Assembly (NCBI RefSeq): GCF_014852005.1 | Contig: NZ_JACVAU010000001.1 | Coordinates: forward strand, 518,001 to 582,000 | Direction of reading: 5' to 3' | DNA: 64,000 bases | DNA from: Pseudoxanthomonas sp. PXM03 | Lineage (GTDB): Bacteria; Pseudomonadota; Gammaproteobacteria; Xanthomonadales; Xanthomonadaceae | Shown: in pieces, positions 20,145-29,568 of the stretch | How positions within the stretch are numbered: position 1 is the first letter of the stretch | How the letters are laid out: every line of letters starts with the position of its first letter | Notes under the pieces: generated by a model | Told to the model about the DNA's origin: nothing | The model's input: only the letters and a program-made list of their open reading frames with translations | Databases searched by the model: none | Made by a program: the position numbers and the translations under genes

Positions 20145-23039
20145 ATGAACCATCGTAGTCCGCGTCGCGCGATGCGGGTCGGCTTGCTGCCGGCCGGCAT
20201 TGCCATCGCACTGGTCCCGGCGTTCGCCATGGCGCAGGAAACCACCGATGCGCCCTCGAGCACCACCACGCTCGATCGCCTCGAAGTCACCGGCTCCCGC
20301 ATCCGCGGCGCCGACATGGAAACGCAGCAGCCGATCATCACCATCGCGCGTGAGGACATCGAGAAGCAGGGCTTCACCTCGGTGGCCGACGTGCTGCAGA
20401 ACCTGACCTCCGCCGGTTCCCCCGCGATCGCGCGTTCCGAAGCGCTGGCCTCGGGCGAGAACGTGGGTGGTTACTACGTCGACATCCGCAACCTGGGCGC
20501 GACCCGTACCCTGGTGCTGGTCAACGGCCGTCGCCTGGGCGCCACCACCGGTGGTTACCAGGATCTGAGCCAGATCCCGATGTCGGCCATCGACCGCATC
20601 GAAGTACTGAAGGACGGCGCGTCCGCCATCTACGGTTCCGACGCGATCGCCGGCGTGGTCAACGTCATCACGCGCAAGCGCTTCGAAGGCGCCGAGGCTT
20701 CGGCGTACATCGGCCAGACCGGTGAAGGCGACGGCGACACCAAGCAGTACTCCTTCACCGTGGGCTCGGCCAGCGACCGTGGCGGCGTCACCCTGTCGGT
20801 CGAGTACTCGAAGGAAGACCCGATCTCCGCCGCCGACCGCTGGTTCTCCAAGGACGGCAACGCCGGTCCGAACTATCCGGGTTCGGGCTGGAGCCCGATC
20901 AGCCAGAACGGCTCGTTCTGCGATCCGTGCCAGACGCCCGGCCTGCGACCGGGTCAGCCCGGCTACGTCGCTCCGGCGGACGAGCTCTGGTATACGCTGC
21001 GTGACGGCGGTACTCCTGGAGTGCGTGGCGACTATGTGCTGCACACGGCAGCAGACAATGCCAATGCCAACCAGCAGATGTTCCTGTCCACGGGCATCGA
21101 GCGCCGTTCGGTGTTCGTCAATGCGAACTACGACCTGACCGACAACGTCACGTTCAACGCCGACGTGCTGTACAACCATCGCTCCACCCAGTCGCAGATC
21201 GCCGGCTATCCGTACCAGTCGGCCGCGTTCGGCACGCCGCTGTCCGCCGACAGTGCGTTCAACCCGATGCCGGGCGACACCACGTTCCGTCGTCGCCTGT
21301 GGGAAATGCCGCGCACCACCGACAGCGAGCTGGAAACCTACCGCTTCGCGGGCGGCTTCGCCGGCTTCTTCGACCTGGGCGGCAAGACCTGGGACTGGGA
21401 TGTCGGTGCGCTGATCAACCGCAACCAGTCGACCAAGCGTGCGCGCGGCGACATGAGCCTGATCGCCTCGCGCCAGGCGCTGGGTCCGTCGTTCATCAAC
21501 GCCGACGGTGTCGCCCAGTGCGGCAGCGCGGCCGATCCGACCCCGCTGTCCGATTGCCGTCCGTGGAACCCGCTGCTGCCTTACGGCGTCGCCGGCCCGG
21601 GCTCGCTGTCCGATCCTGAGCTGCAGAAGTTCCTGTTCCCGTGGTTCACCGATACCGGCCTGACCCGTACCACCAGCTACACCGCCAACCTGGCGGGCAC
21701 GCTGTTTGAATTGCCGGCCGGCGATCTGGGCATCGCGGTGGGCGTGGAGCACCGCAAGGAGCAGGGTCGCTTCGTGCCGGACGCGTTCGCGCAGTCGGGC
21801 CAGAGCACCGGCCTGGGCGCAACCACCACCGAGGGTGACTATTCGGTCGACGAGTTCTACGTCGAGCTGAACATCCCGGTGTTGGCCGACATGGCGTTCG
21901 CGAAGGAACTGACCTTCAACGTCGCCAGCCGCTACTCCGACTACAGCAACTTCGGCGACACGATCAACAGCAAGTTCGGCTTCACCTGGCGTCCGATCGA
22001 CGAGCTGCTGGTCCGCGGCACCTACGCCGAGGGCTTCCGCGCCCCGACGATCGACAACCTGTACGGCGGCATCGGCACCAGCTTCGAGAACTACACCGAC
22101 CCCTGCGGCGTCGGCGCTGTGAACAGCGTCAACGGCAACGCGGCCTGCACCGGCGCGGGCGTTCCGCTCGGCTACGTGCAGCTGGGCCAGGGCCTGGTGC
22201 CCTGCACGACCTATCCGTGCGCCACCCCGGACCAGTTCATCACCGGCTCCAACCCCACGCTGGTCCCGGAAACGTCCAAGAGCAAGACCATGGGCCTGGT
22301 GTGGTCGCCGCGCTGGGTGGAAGGTCTGGACATCTCGCTGGACTGGTACCGCTACGAGCTGAAGAACATGATCATCGAGGATAGCGTGGACCGCATCCTG
22401 CGTGACTGCTATGTGCTCGGCAACAGTGCCCGCTGCGAAGGTATCGTGCGTGCCAGCGACGGCCACATCACCGATCTGTTCTACGGCCTGGCCAACCTCG
22501 GCGCAATGGAGACCGAGGGCTTCGACCTGGGTGTGAAGTACGCCCTGCCGGAGCAGTCGTTCGGCAAGATAGCGTTCGACTGGACCTCGTCCTACACCAG
22601 CGTCTACGACGAAGAAGCCGAGAACTCGGCCGGCGAGAAGATCATCGTGGGCAACGTGGGCAACTCCGGCATCTTCCGCGTGCGCTCGAACCTGGGCGTG
22701 GACTGGTCGCTGGGTGCGTTCGCGGTCAACTGGACGGCCCGTTACTACTCGGGCATGAAGGAAAGCTGCGTGCCGAACCGTCCCTGCACCGAGCCGGACC
22801 ACATCGCCAATGGTGAAGAGGATGCGATCCGCCGCGTCGGTTCCAACACGTTCCATGACCTGCAGGTCAGCTACAAGGCGCCGTGGGATGCCACGATCGC
22901 CATTGGCGCCAACAACGTGTTCGACCACAAGGGTCCGCTGATGTTCTCGAACTCCGAGTACCGCCACAGCGACTTCGCGTACTACGGTGGCTTCGACTTC
23001 GATCGTTACCTGTACGTCAAGTACACCCAGCGCTTCTGA
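20145..23039 (+). CDS. TonB-dependent outer-membrane receptor
   Basis: A 964-residue receptor. A signal peptide (about 1-31, ending AFAMAQ) is followed by a TonB-box/plug region (LDRLEVTGSRIRGADMETQQ, then the plug motifs LVLVNGRRLG and IDRIEVLKDGASAIYGSDAI) and a 22-strand-type barrel ending in aromatic KYTQRF. The GSRI-type N-terminus and the cysteine pairs in the loops (FCDPCQTPG, PCTTYPCATP) are typical of the large xanthomonad receptors, possibly for peptides or sugars; the ligand is not evident. GAGGAGA precedes the ATG. An intrinsic terminator follows, then a hydroxylase-sulfotransferase gene on the same strand. Confidence 0.92.
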   Translation: MNHRSPRRAMRVGLLPAGIAIALVPAFAMAQETTDAPSSTTTLDRLEVTGSRIRGADMETQQPIITIAREDIEKQGFTSVADVLQNLTSAGSPAIARSEALASGENVGGYYVDIRNLGATRTLVLVNGRRLGATTGGYQDLSQIPMSAIDRIEVLKDGASAIYGSDAIAGVVNVITRKRFEGAEASAYIGQTGEGDGDTKQYSFTVGSASDRGGVTLSVEYSKEDPISAADRWFSKDGNAGPNYPGSGWSPISQNGSFCDPCQTPGLRPGQPGYVAPADELWYTLRDGGTPGVRGDYVLHTAADNANANQQMFLSTGIERRSVFVNANYDLTDNVTFNADVLYNHRSTQSQIAGYPYQSAAFGTPLSADSAFNPMPGDTTFRRRLWEMPRTTDSELETYRFAGGFAGFFDLGGKTWDWDVGALINRNQSTKRARGDMSLIASRQALGPSFINADGVAQCGSAADPTPLSDCRPWNPLLPYGVAGPGSLSDPELQKFLFPWFTDTGLTRTTSYTANLAGTLFELPAGDLGIAVGVEHRKEQGRFVPDAFAQSGQSTGLGATTTEGDYSVDEFYVELNIPVLADMAFAKELTFNVASRYSDYSNFGDTINSKFGFTWRPIDELLVRGTYAEGFRAPTIDNLYGGIGTSFENYTDPCGVGAVNSVNGNAACTGAGVPLGYVQLGQGLVPCTTYPCATPDQFITGSNPTLVPETSKSKTMGLVWSPRWVEGLDISLDWYRYELKNMIIEDSVDRILRDCYVLGNSARCEGIVRASDGHITDLFYGLANLGAMETEGFDLGVKYALPEQSFGKIAFDWTSSYTSVYDEEAENSAGEKIIVGNVGNSGIFRVRSNLGVDWSLGAFAVNWTARYYSGMKESCVPNRPCTEPDHIANGEEDAIRRVGSNTFHDLQVSYKAPWDATIAIGANNVFDHKGPLMFSNSEYRHSDFAYYGGFDFDRYLYVKYTQRF

Positions 23040-23066
23040 TCTCCGGATCGACGCGTCTGCTGCACC

Positions 23067-23098
23067 ACGACGGCCCCGCAAGGGGCCGTCGTTCTTTG
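23067..23098 (+). terminator. intrinsic terminator after the TonB receptor
   Basis: An 11-bp stem ACGACGGCCCC / GGGGCCGTCGT with a GCAA tetraloop, followed by TCTTTG. It lies 27 bases past the receptor stop. Confidence 0.85.
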
Positions 23099-23184
23099 TG
23101 GGCACGGCGGCATTGCGGCGGTTGGTATCATCCGGCCGATGTACCGTCCCGTCCCCGGGGCCTTGCCGAGATCCGCACGACCCC

Positions 23185-25035
23185 ATGAAGCTGCCCGCCC
23201 CCTTCATCCAGCTGCCCGTTGCCTTCGACGCCGAGGCGTTGGCGCGCGAAGTGCGGACGATCGACGAGGCATGCTGGCGGTCCCATCCGGGCGGGATCCC
23301 CGGCAACAGCGCGCTCGCGCTGATCACCACGGAAGGCGATCCCGACAGCGACCAGGTCACGGGACGGATGCGGCCTACGCCTTCGCTGGAGCGGCTGCCA
23401 TACCTCATGCAGGTGCTGGAATCCCTTGGCGCCACGTGGGGGCGTTCCCGCCTGATGCGTCTTTCGGGACAGTCCGAGGTCACCGGGCACGTCGACATCA
23501 ATTACTACTGGCGTGACCACATGCGGGTTCACGTCCCGATCATCACCACGCCCTCGGTGCGCTTCCAGTGCGGCGACAGCGAAGTGAACATGGCGGCGGG
23601 CGAGTGCTGGATCTTCGACACCTGGCGCCACCACCGGGTCCTGAACGAAGGCAGCGAAACGCGCATCCACCTGGTGGCCGATACGGTGGGCGGCGTCGCG
23701 TTCTGGGACCTGCTGGAGCAGGGCAGGACCCCGGAGCGGCGCGAGCCGGGTTGGGCGCCACGACGGATCGCACCGATGCAGGGCCACCGGGCGACGCTGG
23801 ACTACGAATCGTTCAACGCGTCCGACGTGATGACACCGTGGGAGCTGCGCGAGTGCATCGGCTTCCTGGTCAACGACGCCGAACGGACCCCGCAGCTGCC
23901 CGCGATCCATGCGTTGCTGACGCGTTTTGCGCGCCACTGGCACGGCGTGTGGGCCTGCCATGGCAACCAGGCATCGGGACTGCCGCATTTCAGGACGCTG
24001 CTGAAGGACACCCAGGAAAAACTCGCGCAGGCGGGTGTCGCGCAAGTCCGTCTGCAGAACGGGCTCGGCCTGCTGGCAGCATTGAAGGCGCATATCTTCA
24101 GCATGGCCCTGGCCGCCGACGTGGATGAGTCCGCGCGTCGCGATCCGCATGGCGCCAGGCCGGCCATCGCCGGGGGGCAGGCGCGCAAGAGTGCCCCAGC
24201 GAAAGTCCCCGTTTGGAGGCAACCCGTCTTCATCGTCAGTCCGCCGCGTTCGGGCTCCACGCTGTTGTTCGAGACGCTGTCCGGTGCGCCTGGCGTGCAC
24301 ACGATCGGCGATGAAAGCCATCAGCTGATCGAGGGCGTCGAGGGCCTTGCTCCGGCCCAGCGCGCGTTCCACTCCAATCAGTTGGGGCTTGCCGATGCCA
24401 CGCCGGCTGTCGTGCAGGCGCTGCGCTCCCGGTTCTTCGATGCGCTGCGTGATCGCGAGGGCAATATGCCCGACGCGGATGCGACGCTCCGGATGCTGGA
24501 GAAGACGCCAAAGAACGCGTTGCGCATTCCGTTCCTGAAGGCGGTGTTCCCCGACGCGAAGTTCATCTACCTGCATCGCGATCCCCGTCAGGTCTGGGGC
24601 AGCATGATCGACGGGTGGCAGTCCGGCCGGTTCCGCATGTACAACCTGCCTGGCTGGCAGGGACCGGCGTGGTCGTTCCTGCTGACACCGGGTTGGCAGG
24701 CTTTGAACGGGAAGGACCTCGGGGAGATCGTGGCGAGCCAGTGGGAAACCGCCACGCGCCTCATGCTGGACGATCTGGATGCGTTGTCGCCTGCTGACCG
24801 AGCGTCGGTCGACTACGGACGCTTCGTGCAGGACCCTCAAGGGGAGGCACGGCGCCTGAGCGAATGGGCAGGGTGGTCCTGGGACCGCGAACTCAGTGGG
24901 CAGCTTCCCCTGTCGCGCTACACGCTGTCGAAGCCCGATCCCGACAAGTGGCGGCGGCATGCGGCCGACATCGAGCCGCGTCTCGTGCAGTGGAAGGCCA
25001 CGATCGAACGCGCGGCACGCGCCGCTGGTCTCTGA
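23185..25035 (+). CDS. aspartyl/asparaginyl beta-hydroxylase fused to a sulfotransferase
   Basis: A 616-residue two-domain protein. Residues about 60-175 match the Asp/Asn beta-hydroxylase family, 2-oxoglutarate/Fe(II) enzymes: GHVDINYYWRDHMRVHVPI carries candidate iron ligands H102 and D104, and HHRVLNEGSETRIHLV supplies a distal histidine and the co-substrate arginine (R160, H162). Residues about 347-600 are a sulfotransferase domain with the PAPS phosphate loop PPRSGSTLL (353-361) and FIYLHRDPRQVWGSMIDGW as the 3'-phosphate region. A helical linker joins them. No signal peptide is seen, so it should act in the cytoplasm. The substrate is unknown; a peptide or small molecule linked to the neighbouring TonB receptor is possible. 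Confidence 0.85.
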   Translation: MKLPAPFIQLPVAFDAEALAREVRTIDEACWRSHPGGIPGNSALALITTEGDPDSDQVTGRMRPTPSLERLPYLMQVLESLGATWGRSRLMRLSGQSEVTGHVDINYYWRDHMRVHVPIITTPSVRFQCGDSEVNMAAGECWIFDTWRHHRVLNEGSETRIHLVADTVGGVAFWDLLEQGRTPERREPGWAPRRIAPMQGHRATLDYESFNASDVMTPWELRECIGFLVNDAERTPQLPAIHALLTRFARHWHGVWACHGNQASGLPHFRTLLKDTQEKLAQAGVAQVRLQNGLGLLAALKAHIFSMALAADVDESARRDPHGARPAIAGGQARKSAPAKVPVWRQPVFIVSPPRSGSTLLFETLSGAPGVHTIGDESHQLIEGVEGLAPAQRAFHSNQLGLADATPAVVQALRSRFFDALRDREGNMPDADATLRMLEKTPKNALRIPFLKAVFPDAKFIYLHRDPRQVWGSMIDGWQSGRFRMYNLPGWQGPAWSFLLTPGWQALNGKDLGEIVASQWETATRLMLDDLDALSPADRASVDYGRFVQDPQGEARRLSEWAGWSWDRELSGQLPLSRYTLSKPDPDKWRRHAADIEPRLVQWKATIERAARAAGL

Positions 25036-25044
25036 TCGCAGGAA

Positions 25045-25077
25045 GAAAAAAGGCCGCCCTGGGGGCGGCCTTTCTTG
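25045..25077. terminator. bidirectional terminator between convergent genes
   Basis: A 9-bp stem AGGCCGCCC / GGGCGGCCT. On the plus strand it is followed by TTCTTG, on the minus strand by TTTTTTCTTCC. It serves the hydroxylase-sulfotransferase gene and the convergent ppa. Confidence 0.88.
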
Positions 25078-25096
25078 TTGATGCGCGCGGGCGCAA

Positions 25097-25651
25097 TCAG
25101 AACTTGTGTTTCTCGTCTTCCGGCTGCGCGGCCTGGCGGGCGATGGCGTCCACCAGCACGGCCTTGGCTTCGGCGGCATTGCCCCAGCCATCCAGCTTGA
25201 CCCACTTGCCCTTCTCCAGATCCTTGTAGTGCTCGAAGAAGTGGCCGATGCGCTCCAGCCAGTGCGGGCTGACCTGGTCGATGTCGTTGATGTGGCTGTA
25301 ACCGGCGAACACCTTGTCCACCGGCACGGCCAGCAGCTTCTCGTCGCTGCCGGCTTCGTCGCTCATGCGCAGCACGCCGACCGGGCGGCAACGGATCACC
25401 GAGCCGGGGATCAGCGGCAGCGGCAGGACCACCAGCACGTCGGCCGGGTCGCCGTCGCCGCACAGGGTGTGCGGCACGTAGCCGTAGTTGCAGGGGTAGC
25501 GCATGGGCGTGGAGAGGATGCGGTCGACGAAGATCGCGCCGCTGGCCTTGTCCACCTCGTACTTCACCGGCTCGGCGTCCTTGGGGATCTCGATGATGAC
25601 GTTGATTTCGTCCGGCGGGTTCTTGCCGGCGCTGACCAGATCCAGGCCCAT
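25097..25651 (-). CDS. ppa: inorganic pyrophosphatase, family I
   Basis: Hydrolyses pyrophosphate in the cytoplasm, driving biosynthetic reactions. The 184-residue protein carries the family I active-site block DGDPADVLVV and the metal- and phosphate-binding residues in EVDKASGAIFVDR and YPCNYGYVPHT; the lysine-rich end KDLEKGKWVKLDGW is also typical. Length fits the bacterial hexameric enzyme. It stands alone on the minus strand between a terminator and the divergent transglycosylase gene; the 153 bases between them must hold both promoters. Confidence 0.96.
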   Translation of the reverse strand: MGLDLVSAGKNPPDEINVIIEIPKDAEPVKYEVDKASGAIFVDRILSTPMRYPCNYGYVPHTLCGDGDPADVLVVLPLPLIPGSVIRCRPVGVLRMSDEAGSDEKLLAVPVDKVFAGYSHINDIDQVSPHWLERIGHFFEHYKDLEKGKWVKLDGWGNAAEAKAVLVDAIARQAAQPEDEKHKF

Positions 25652-25804
25652 TGCGTGCTCCGAGGGGGTGCGGTGAAAGAGGCCGGCATTTTACGCGCTT
25701 GGCTGCTGCGGCGCAGCAGGGACCGGGCCAGACTGGCCGGCCGTCGGCGCGGGAAGCGTGATTCAGGGTGCCCTTCAGCTTGCCGGGCCTAGAATCCGCC
25801 GCCC

Positions 25805-26590
25805 ATGCACCCTCTCCGACGCGCCGCCGGCTTCCTGCTGACGGTGCTGGCCCTGGCCAGCACCGAAGCGGGCGCGCGTACGGTGTACCGGTGCGTGCAG
25901 GCCGGCACCGTCAGCCTGGCCACGGCGCCGGAACCCGGATCCAAGTGCGCGGCCAGGGAGATCGACGACAACGCCGTCAGCACGCCGAACCTGTGGGGCT
26001 CCATGGGCGTATTCAGCGGCACGCTGTACGAGCGCGAGCAGGACGGGCAGAAGGTGTATTCCACCCGCAACCTGCCGGGCTCCACGCCCTACCTGAAGTT
26101 CACCGTGCAGACCCCGCCGGGTGAGCCCGCCCACCCGGGCTTGGGCAGGGTGGGTAAACCTCGACTGGACCGCTATCCCGCCGAGTTCAAGGCGGCGGCG
26201 CGCCAGACCGGCGTCGACGACGCCTGGCTGCGTGCCGTCGCGCATGCCGAGAGCGACTTCGACGCGAAGGCGCTGTCGCCGAAGGGCGCGATGGGCGTGA
26301 TGCAGCTGATGCCGGACGTGGCGAAGGAGTACGGCGTCGCCGACCCGTATTCCTCCACCGAATCGATCAACGCAGGAGCGCGCCACCTGCGTGGGCTGAT
26401 GCGCCGTTACAAAGGCGACCTGACGCTGGTCGCGGCCGCCTACAACGCCGGCATCGGTACCGTGTCGCGCTACGGCGGCGTGCCACCCTACGCGGAAACG
26501 CAGGAATACGTATCTAAGGTCACCGCGTTGTACGAGCTTTATCTGCGCGCGCTGGGACGCAAGCAGGCACCGGAGCGTCCCGCGCTCTGA
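25805..26590 (+). CDS. lytic transglycosylase (SLT domain)
   Basis: A 261-residue secreted muramidase-like enzyme that cleaves peptidoglycan in the periplasm. A signal peptide (about 1-24) precedes a region starting TVYRCVQAGTVSL that resembles the DUF4124 domain often found on such proteins. The SLT domain (about 120-250) has the catalytic glutamate E149 in AHAESDFDAKALSPKGAMG, followed by VMQLMPDVAKEYGV and AAAYNAGIGTV, the family blocks. It is divergent from ppa. Confidence 0.9.
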   Translation: MHPLRRAAGFLLTVLALASTEAGARTVYRCVQAGTVSLATAPEPGSKCAAREIDDNAVSTPNLWGSMGVFSGTLYEREQDGQKVYSTRNLPGSTPYLKFTVQTPPGEPAHPGLGRVGKPRLDRYPAEFKAAARQTGVDDAWLRAVAHAESDFDAKALSPKGAMGVMQLMPDVAKEYGVADPYSSTESINAGARHLRGLMRRYKGDLTLVAAAYNAGIGTVSRYGGVPPYAETQEYVSKVTALYELYLRALGRKQAPERPAL

Positions 26591-26715
26591 ATCCGCCGCG
26601 TGCCCGCCGTGTGTCGGCGCGTCAGCCACGGTTGGATTTTTTCACTCGCCGCTTCCCCATCGCGGTCTAGCGTGGTCCTCACGGCCGACCCTCCCGCGCC
26701 GGCCAGGAGATCGCC

Positions 26716-27219
26716 ATGAAGACGCGACGCGTGTTCAGCGCCCCCGACATCGACACCGCCGAGGCGGCCCTGCATGTGGCCCTGCATCTGGGCATCCGTC
26801 CCGATCATGCGTCCCTGGTCGGGCGTCCGGACATCGAGATGACGCAGATGCCCGATGCCGACAAGGAAGGCTCCCCCACCGACTTCATGCCGGCGGCGGC
26901 GCGCGGGTTGGTGGGCGGCGGTGTCGTGGGCCTGGTCATCGGCTTGCTCGCGATGGCCATCCCTGCGGTGGGCATCCCGTGGGCGGCGGTGCTGCTTTGC
27001 ACGGTGGTTGGCGCGACGGTCGGCGGCTGGGCGGCGGCGCTGGCAGGTTCCTCCGTGCCCAGCGAAGTGCGCCGCGACTATCGCACCGAGATCGCCGCAG
27101 GCAAGGTGCTGGTGGTGATCGATGAGGAGGACGAACGCCTGCTCGAACGCGCCAGCCAGGCCATCACCGCGACGGGTACACAACGCCTGCAGCTCGTGCA
27201 CCACGGCCTCCTGCACTGA
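26716..27219 (+). CDS. glycine-rich two-helix membrane protein, unknown function
   Basis: A 167-residue protein. A soluble N-terminal part (about 1-60) is followed by two glycine- and alanine-rich hydrophobic segments (about 63-86 and 88-112) of glycine-zipper character, then a soluble C-terminal part of about 50 residues. The pattern resembles bacterial stress-related DUF1269-like membrane proteins, but I do not recognise a specific family. A GGAG-type site precedes the ATG. It stands between the transglycosylase and the DUF4920 gene with no clear functional link. Confidence 0.65.
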   Translation: MKTRRVFSAPDIDTAEAALHVALHLGIRPDHASLVGRPDIEMTQMPDADKEGSPTDFMPAAARGLVGGGVVGLVIGLLAMAIPAVGIPWAAVLLCTVVGATVGGWAAALAGSSVPSEVRRDYRTEIAAGKVLVVIDEEDERLLERASQAITATGTQRLQLVHHGLLH

Positions 27220-27271
27220 ACTGTGGACCGGGGCGCAGGTAAGATGCCTCCATTCCCCCGGAGGCAAGGCC

Positions 27272-27721
27272 ATGCAACGTTGGTTGGCGATGATCTGTTC
27301 TGTGGTGGTCGCAGCGCCCGTGATGGCGTCCGACACTGCCTGGGACAAGTACGGTGCCGACATTCCCGTCGGGGCGGTGGTGCCGTTGGCACAGGCGCTC
27401 GCGCAGCCGTCAGCGCATGAAGGCCAAGCGCGCGTCTTCAGCGGACGCGTCGTCGACGTCTGCCAGAAGAAGGGCTGCTGGGTGATGCTCGAGGACGACG
27501 GGCAGGGCGCGCGCGTGCTGCTGGGCGATCATGATTTCTACGTGCCCAAGGACGTGCGGGGCGATGCGCAGGTGCACGGTGTGCTGTCGCGGGTGACATT
27601 GTCGCCGGCGGCGCGCGACCACACCGCTGAAGAAACCAGTACGGGAGCTGCGGTAGCCGAGGTCGAGTACCGCATCGTCGCCGACGGCGTACAGGTACGC
27701 GTGGACGAGCCCGACGCATGA
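27272..27721 (+). CDS. DUF4920-type periplasmic protein
   Basis: A 149-residue secreted protein with a signal peptide of about 20 residues (ending PVMAS). The central block VFSGRVVDVCQKKGCWVMLE, with its two cysteines, is the mark of the DUF4920 family, found in Gram-negative envelopes and thought to be OB-fold-like; function unknown. The ATG at 27272 follows GGAGGC at a suitable distance. Ten bases separate its stop from the end of the convergent Rossmann gene. Confidence 0.8.
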   Translation: MQRWLAMICSVVVAAPVMASDTAWDKYGADIPVGAVVPLAQALAQPSAHEGQARVFSGRVVDVCQKKGCWVMLEDDGQGARVLLGDHDFYVPKDVRGDAQVHGVLSRVTLSPAARDHTAEETSTGAAVAEVEYRIVADGVQVRVDEPDA

Positions 27722-27731
27722 CCCAAGGGCA

Positions 27732-28367
27732 TCAGCCCAGCAAATACTCCGATGGAATGACGTGCCGCCCCGGCACCGCATCCATGGCCGCATCCAGCAA
27801 CGCCTGCGCCACGCGTTCCGCGGGCACGATCCTGTAGCGCTTCGGCAGGACCGGATCCAGCGCACCCAGCACGCGCAGCGCCCAACGTTCGCCGCCCCGG
27901 TGCTGCACGCGTTCGCCGCCCAGCAGGCCCGGGCGCAGCAAGGTGAGCGATGTGAAGCCGATCGCGGCGAGTGCGTCTTCGACCTCGCCCTTCGTGCGCG
28001 AATAGAAGATCCGCGAACCTGCATCGGCGCCCATCGCCGACACCAGCGCGAAGGCCTGCGTGCCGTGTGCATGGGCGTGGCGTGCGATCGCAAGCGGATA
28101 GTCGTGGTCCACGCGCCGGAATGCGTCCTGCGAACCTGCATCGCGGATTGTCGTGCCCAGTGCGCAGGCCACGGCATCCACTCGCCACCACTCCGCATCG
28201 GGGGGCAGCGCCTCGAAATTCACGACCGGGTTCAGCAGTTTGGGATGGGGGGCGAGGGGTTTGCGCGTGGGCGCGACCACCTGGCGCACCCGTGCGGATG
28301 CCAGTGCGCGCCGCAGCGTCGCCTGTCCTACCAGGCCGGTCGCACCGGCCAGCAAAAGACGACTCAT
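27732..28367 (-). CDS. NAD(P)-binding Rossmann oxidoreductase-like protein
   Basis: A 211-residue short protein of the atypical short-chain dehydrogenase (NmrA / HTATIP2-like) group. The N-terminal dinucleotide motif GATGLVG (about 8-14) is clear. A candidate catalytic pair is SAMGAD followed by YSRTKGEVE (Y..K). The substrate is unknown. I choose the ATG at 28367 (MSRLLLAGATGLVGQATL); the eleven codons before it would displace the Rossmann strand from the N-terminus. It is monocistronic and convergent with the DUF4920 gene. Confidence 0.8.
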   Translation of the reverse strand: MSRLLLAGATGLVGQATLRRALASARVRQVVAPTRKPLAPHPKLLNPVVNFEALPPDAEWWRVDAVACALGTTIRDAGSQDAFRRVDHDYPLAIARHAHAHGTQAFALVSAMGADAGSRIFYSRTKGEVEDALAAIGFTSLTLLRPGLLGGERVQHRGGERWALRVLGALDPVLPKRYRIVPAERVAQALLDAAMDAVPGRHVIPSEYLLG

Positions 28368-28535
28368 GCGATGCTCCCCTTGCGGCAATGGCGCCATCAT
28401 GCCAGCCCTGCACGGGGGCGGGAGCGCATCGGTTAACCTGTGGCATCACGCGCGGTCCCGCGCCGGGGAATGCCTGTCCATGCACGGCTACACGAATCCA
28501 CACAGCGCAGCGTGCGTCTTGGAAGGGTGCGCGCG

Positions 28536-28895
28536 ATGAACCTGCCCCTGCACTACGGCGTGCTCGGTGCCATCGAAGCGGGCCTGATCGCTTTCGTGCT
28601 GGGCGTGCTCTGCTTCCTGTTCTGGAACTGGGTGAGCGCCAGGATGCGCTGGTCGATGGGGCATGCCGTCGGTTGGGCCTGTGTCTCGGCCGTGATCATC
28701 GGTGCCGGGGTGGACACCTGGAACATGTTCTACCTGGGCATTTCGAAACTGGAGTCTCCGTTGTATGCGCGGCTGGCATTGCAGGGTATCCACGATCCCG
28801 ATTCGCTCGGCTCGCGCGTGGTGCTGGAAATCGCCGGCGCGTTGAGCGGTGTCGCCCTTGGTTGGCAATGGTTCAGCAAGAAAACGCCGGATTGA
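28536..28895 (+). CDS. hypothetical membrane protein
   Basis: A 119-residue product with three hydrophobic stretches: about 8-32 (GVLGAIEAGLIAFVLGVLCF), about 43-63 (AVGWACVSAVIIGAGVDTW) and about 96-112. No family is recognised. A GGAAGGG lies ahead of the ATG. The 240 bases that follow, up to the EF-hand gene, show no gene and no obvious structure. Confidence 0.6.
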   Translation: MNLPLHYGVLGAIEAGLIAFVLGVLCFLFWNWVSARMRWSMGHAVGWACVSAVIIGAGVDTWNMFYLGISKLESPLYARLALQGIHDPDSLGSRVVLEIAGALSGVALGWQWFSKKTPD

Positions 28896-29135
28896 ATGCC
28901 GTCGAAAAGCGCGCAAGAAACGAATACCTAACGGCAAACGATGCGCGGCATCACGCATTCCACGCGCACCTGACGACACGCTCACGACGCCCTAACACGG
29001 GGCTAGCCGATGCGAATCCGCTTGTGGTTAAGCGTGCGTGCACGTTCATTTCAGCGCGCCAGTTTCGTTCAGAAGCGACGTTGCAAGGTGGGGCCGTGCG
29101 CAATCGGACGCACTCCCACAGAACGGAGCACTAAC

Positions 29136-29510
29136 ATGACGAAGAACAACCGCAAGCCGCTGATCGCCCTGGTCGCCCTGAGCGCCGCGCTGGCCATGCC
29201 GCTGGCGTTCGCACAGGAAAAGACAGAAGACGCGGCGACGCAGCAGAGCCAGACCGAGCCGACGGCCGAACAGGCGACCGGCGCGGCGACTCAGGATCCC
29301 ACCCAGAGCACACAGTCCGCGACGCAGGCCAAGCAGGGGTGGGCTGACGTGGATACCGATGGCGATGGCGCCATCAGCAAGCAGGAAGCCTCCGCCAACG
29401 CCGGCCTCAGCCAGGTCTTCGACCAGGCCGACGCCGACACCGATGGCAAGCTCACCGCCGACGAATACAAGGCCTTCGTGAGCAAGAACTACGGTGACCA
29501 GCAGAAGTAA
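29136..29510 (+). CDS. secreted EF-hand calcium-binding protein
   Basis: A 124-residue protein with a signal peptide (about 1-26, ending LAFAQ), a Gln-, Thr- and Ala-rich linker (27-66), and two EF-hand loops: DTDGDGAISKQE at 73-84 and DADTDGKLTADE at 99-110. Both have the full set of D/D/D/E ligands at loop positions 1, 3, 5 and 12, so calcium binding is likely. It would sit in the periplasm. A smaller protein of the same design follows after a terminator, suggesting duplication. Confidence 0.82.
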   Translation: MTKNNRKPLIALVALSAALAMPLAFAQEKTEDAATQQSQTEPTAEQATGAATQDPTQSTQSATQAKQGWADVDTDGDGAISKQEASANAGLSQVFDQADADTDGKLTADEYKAFVSKNYGDQQK

Positions 29511-29568
29511 TCCGGCCCGTCGCACCGGGTCGATCGCGGCGCCATGACGCCAGCGCGTGACCCGCCGG

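Noticed and set aside
20142-23501. 1119-codon open frame on the minus strand
   Set aside because: It is antisense to the TonB receptor and start of the hydroxylase gene, has His-, Arg-, Val- and Gly-rich composition with no domain, and arises from high G+C at third codon positions.
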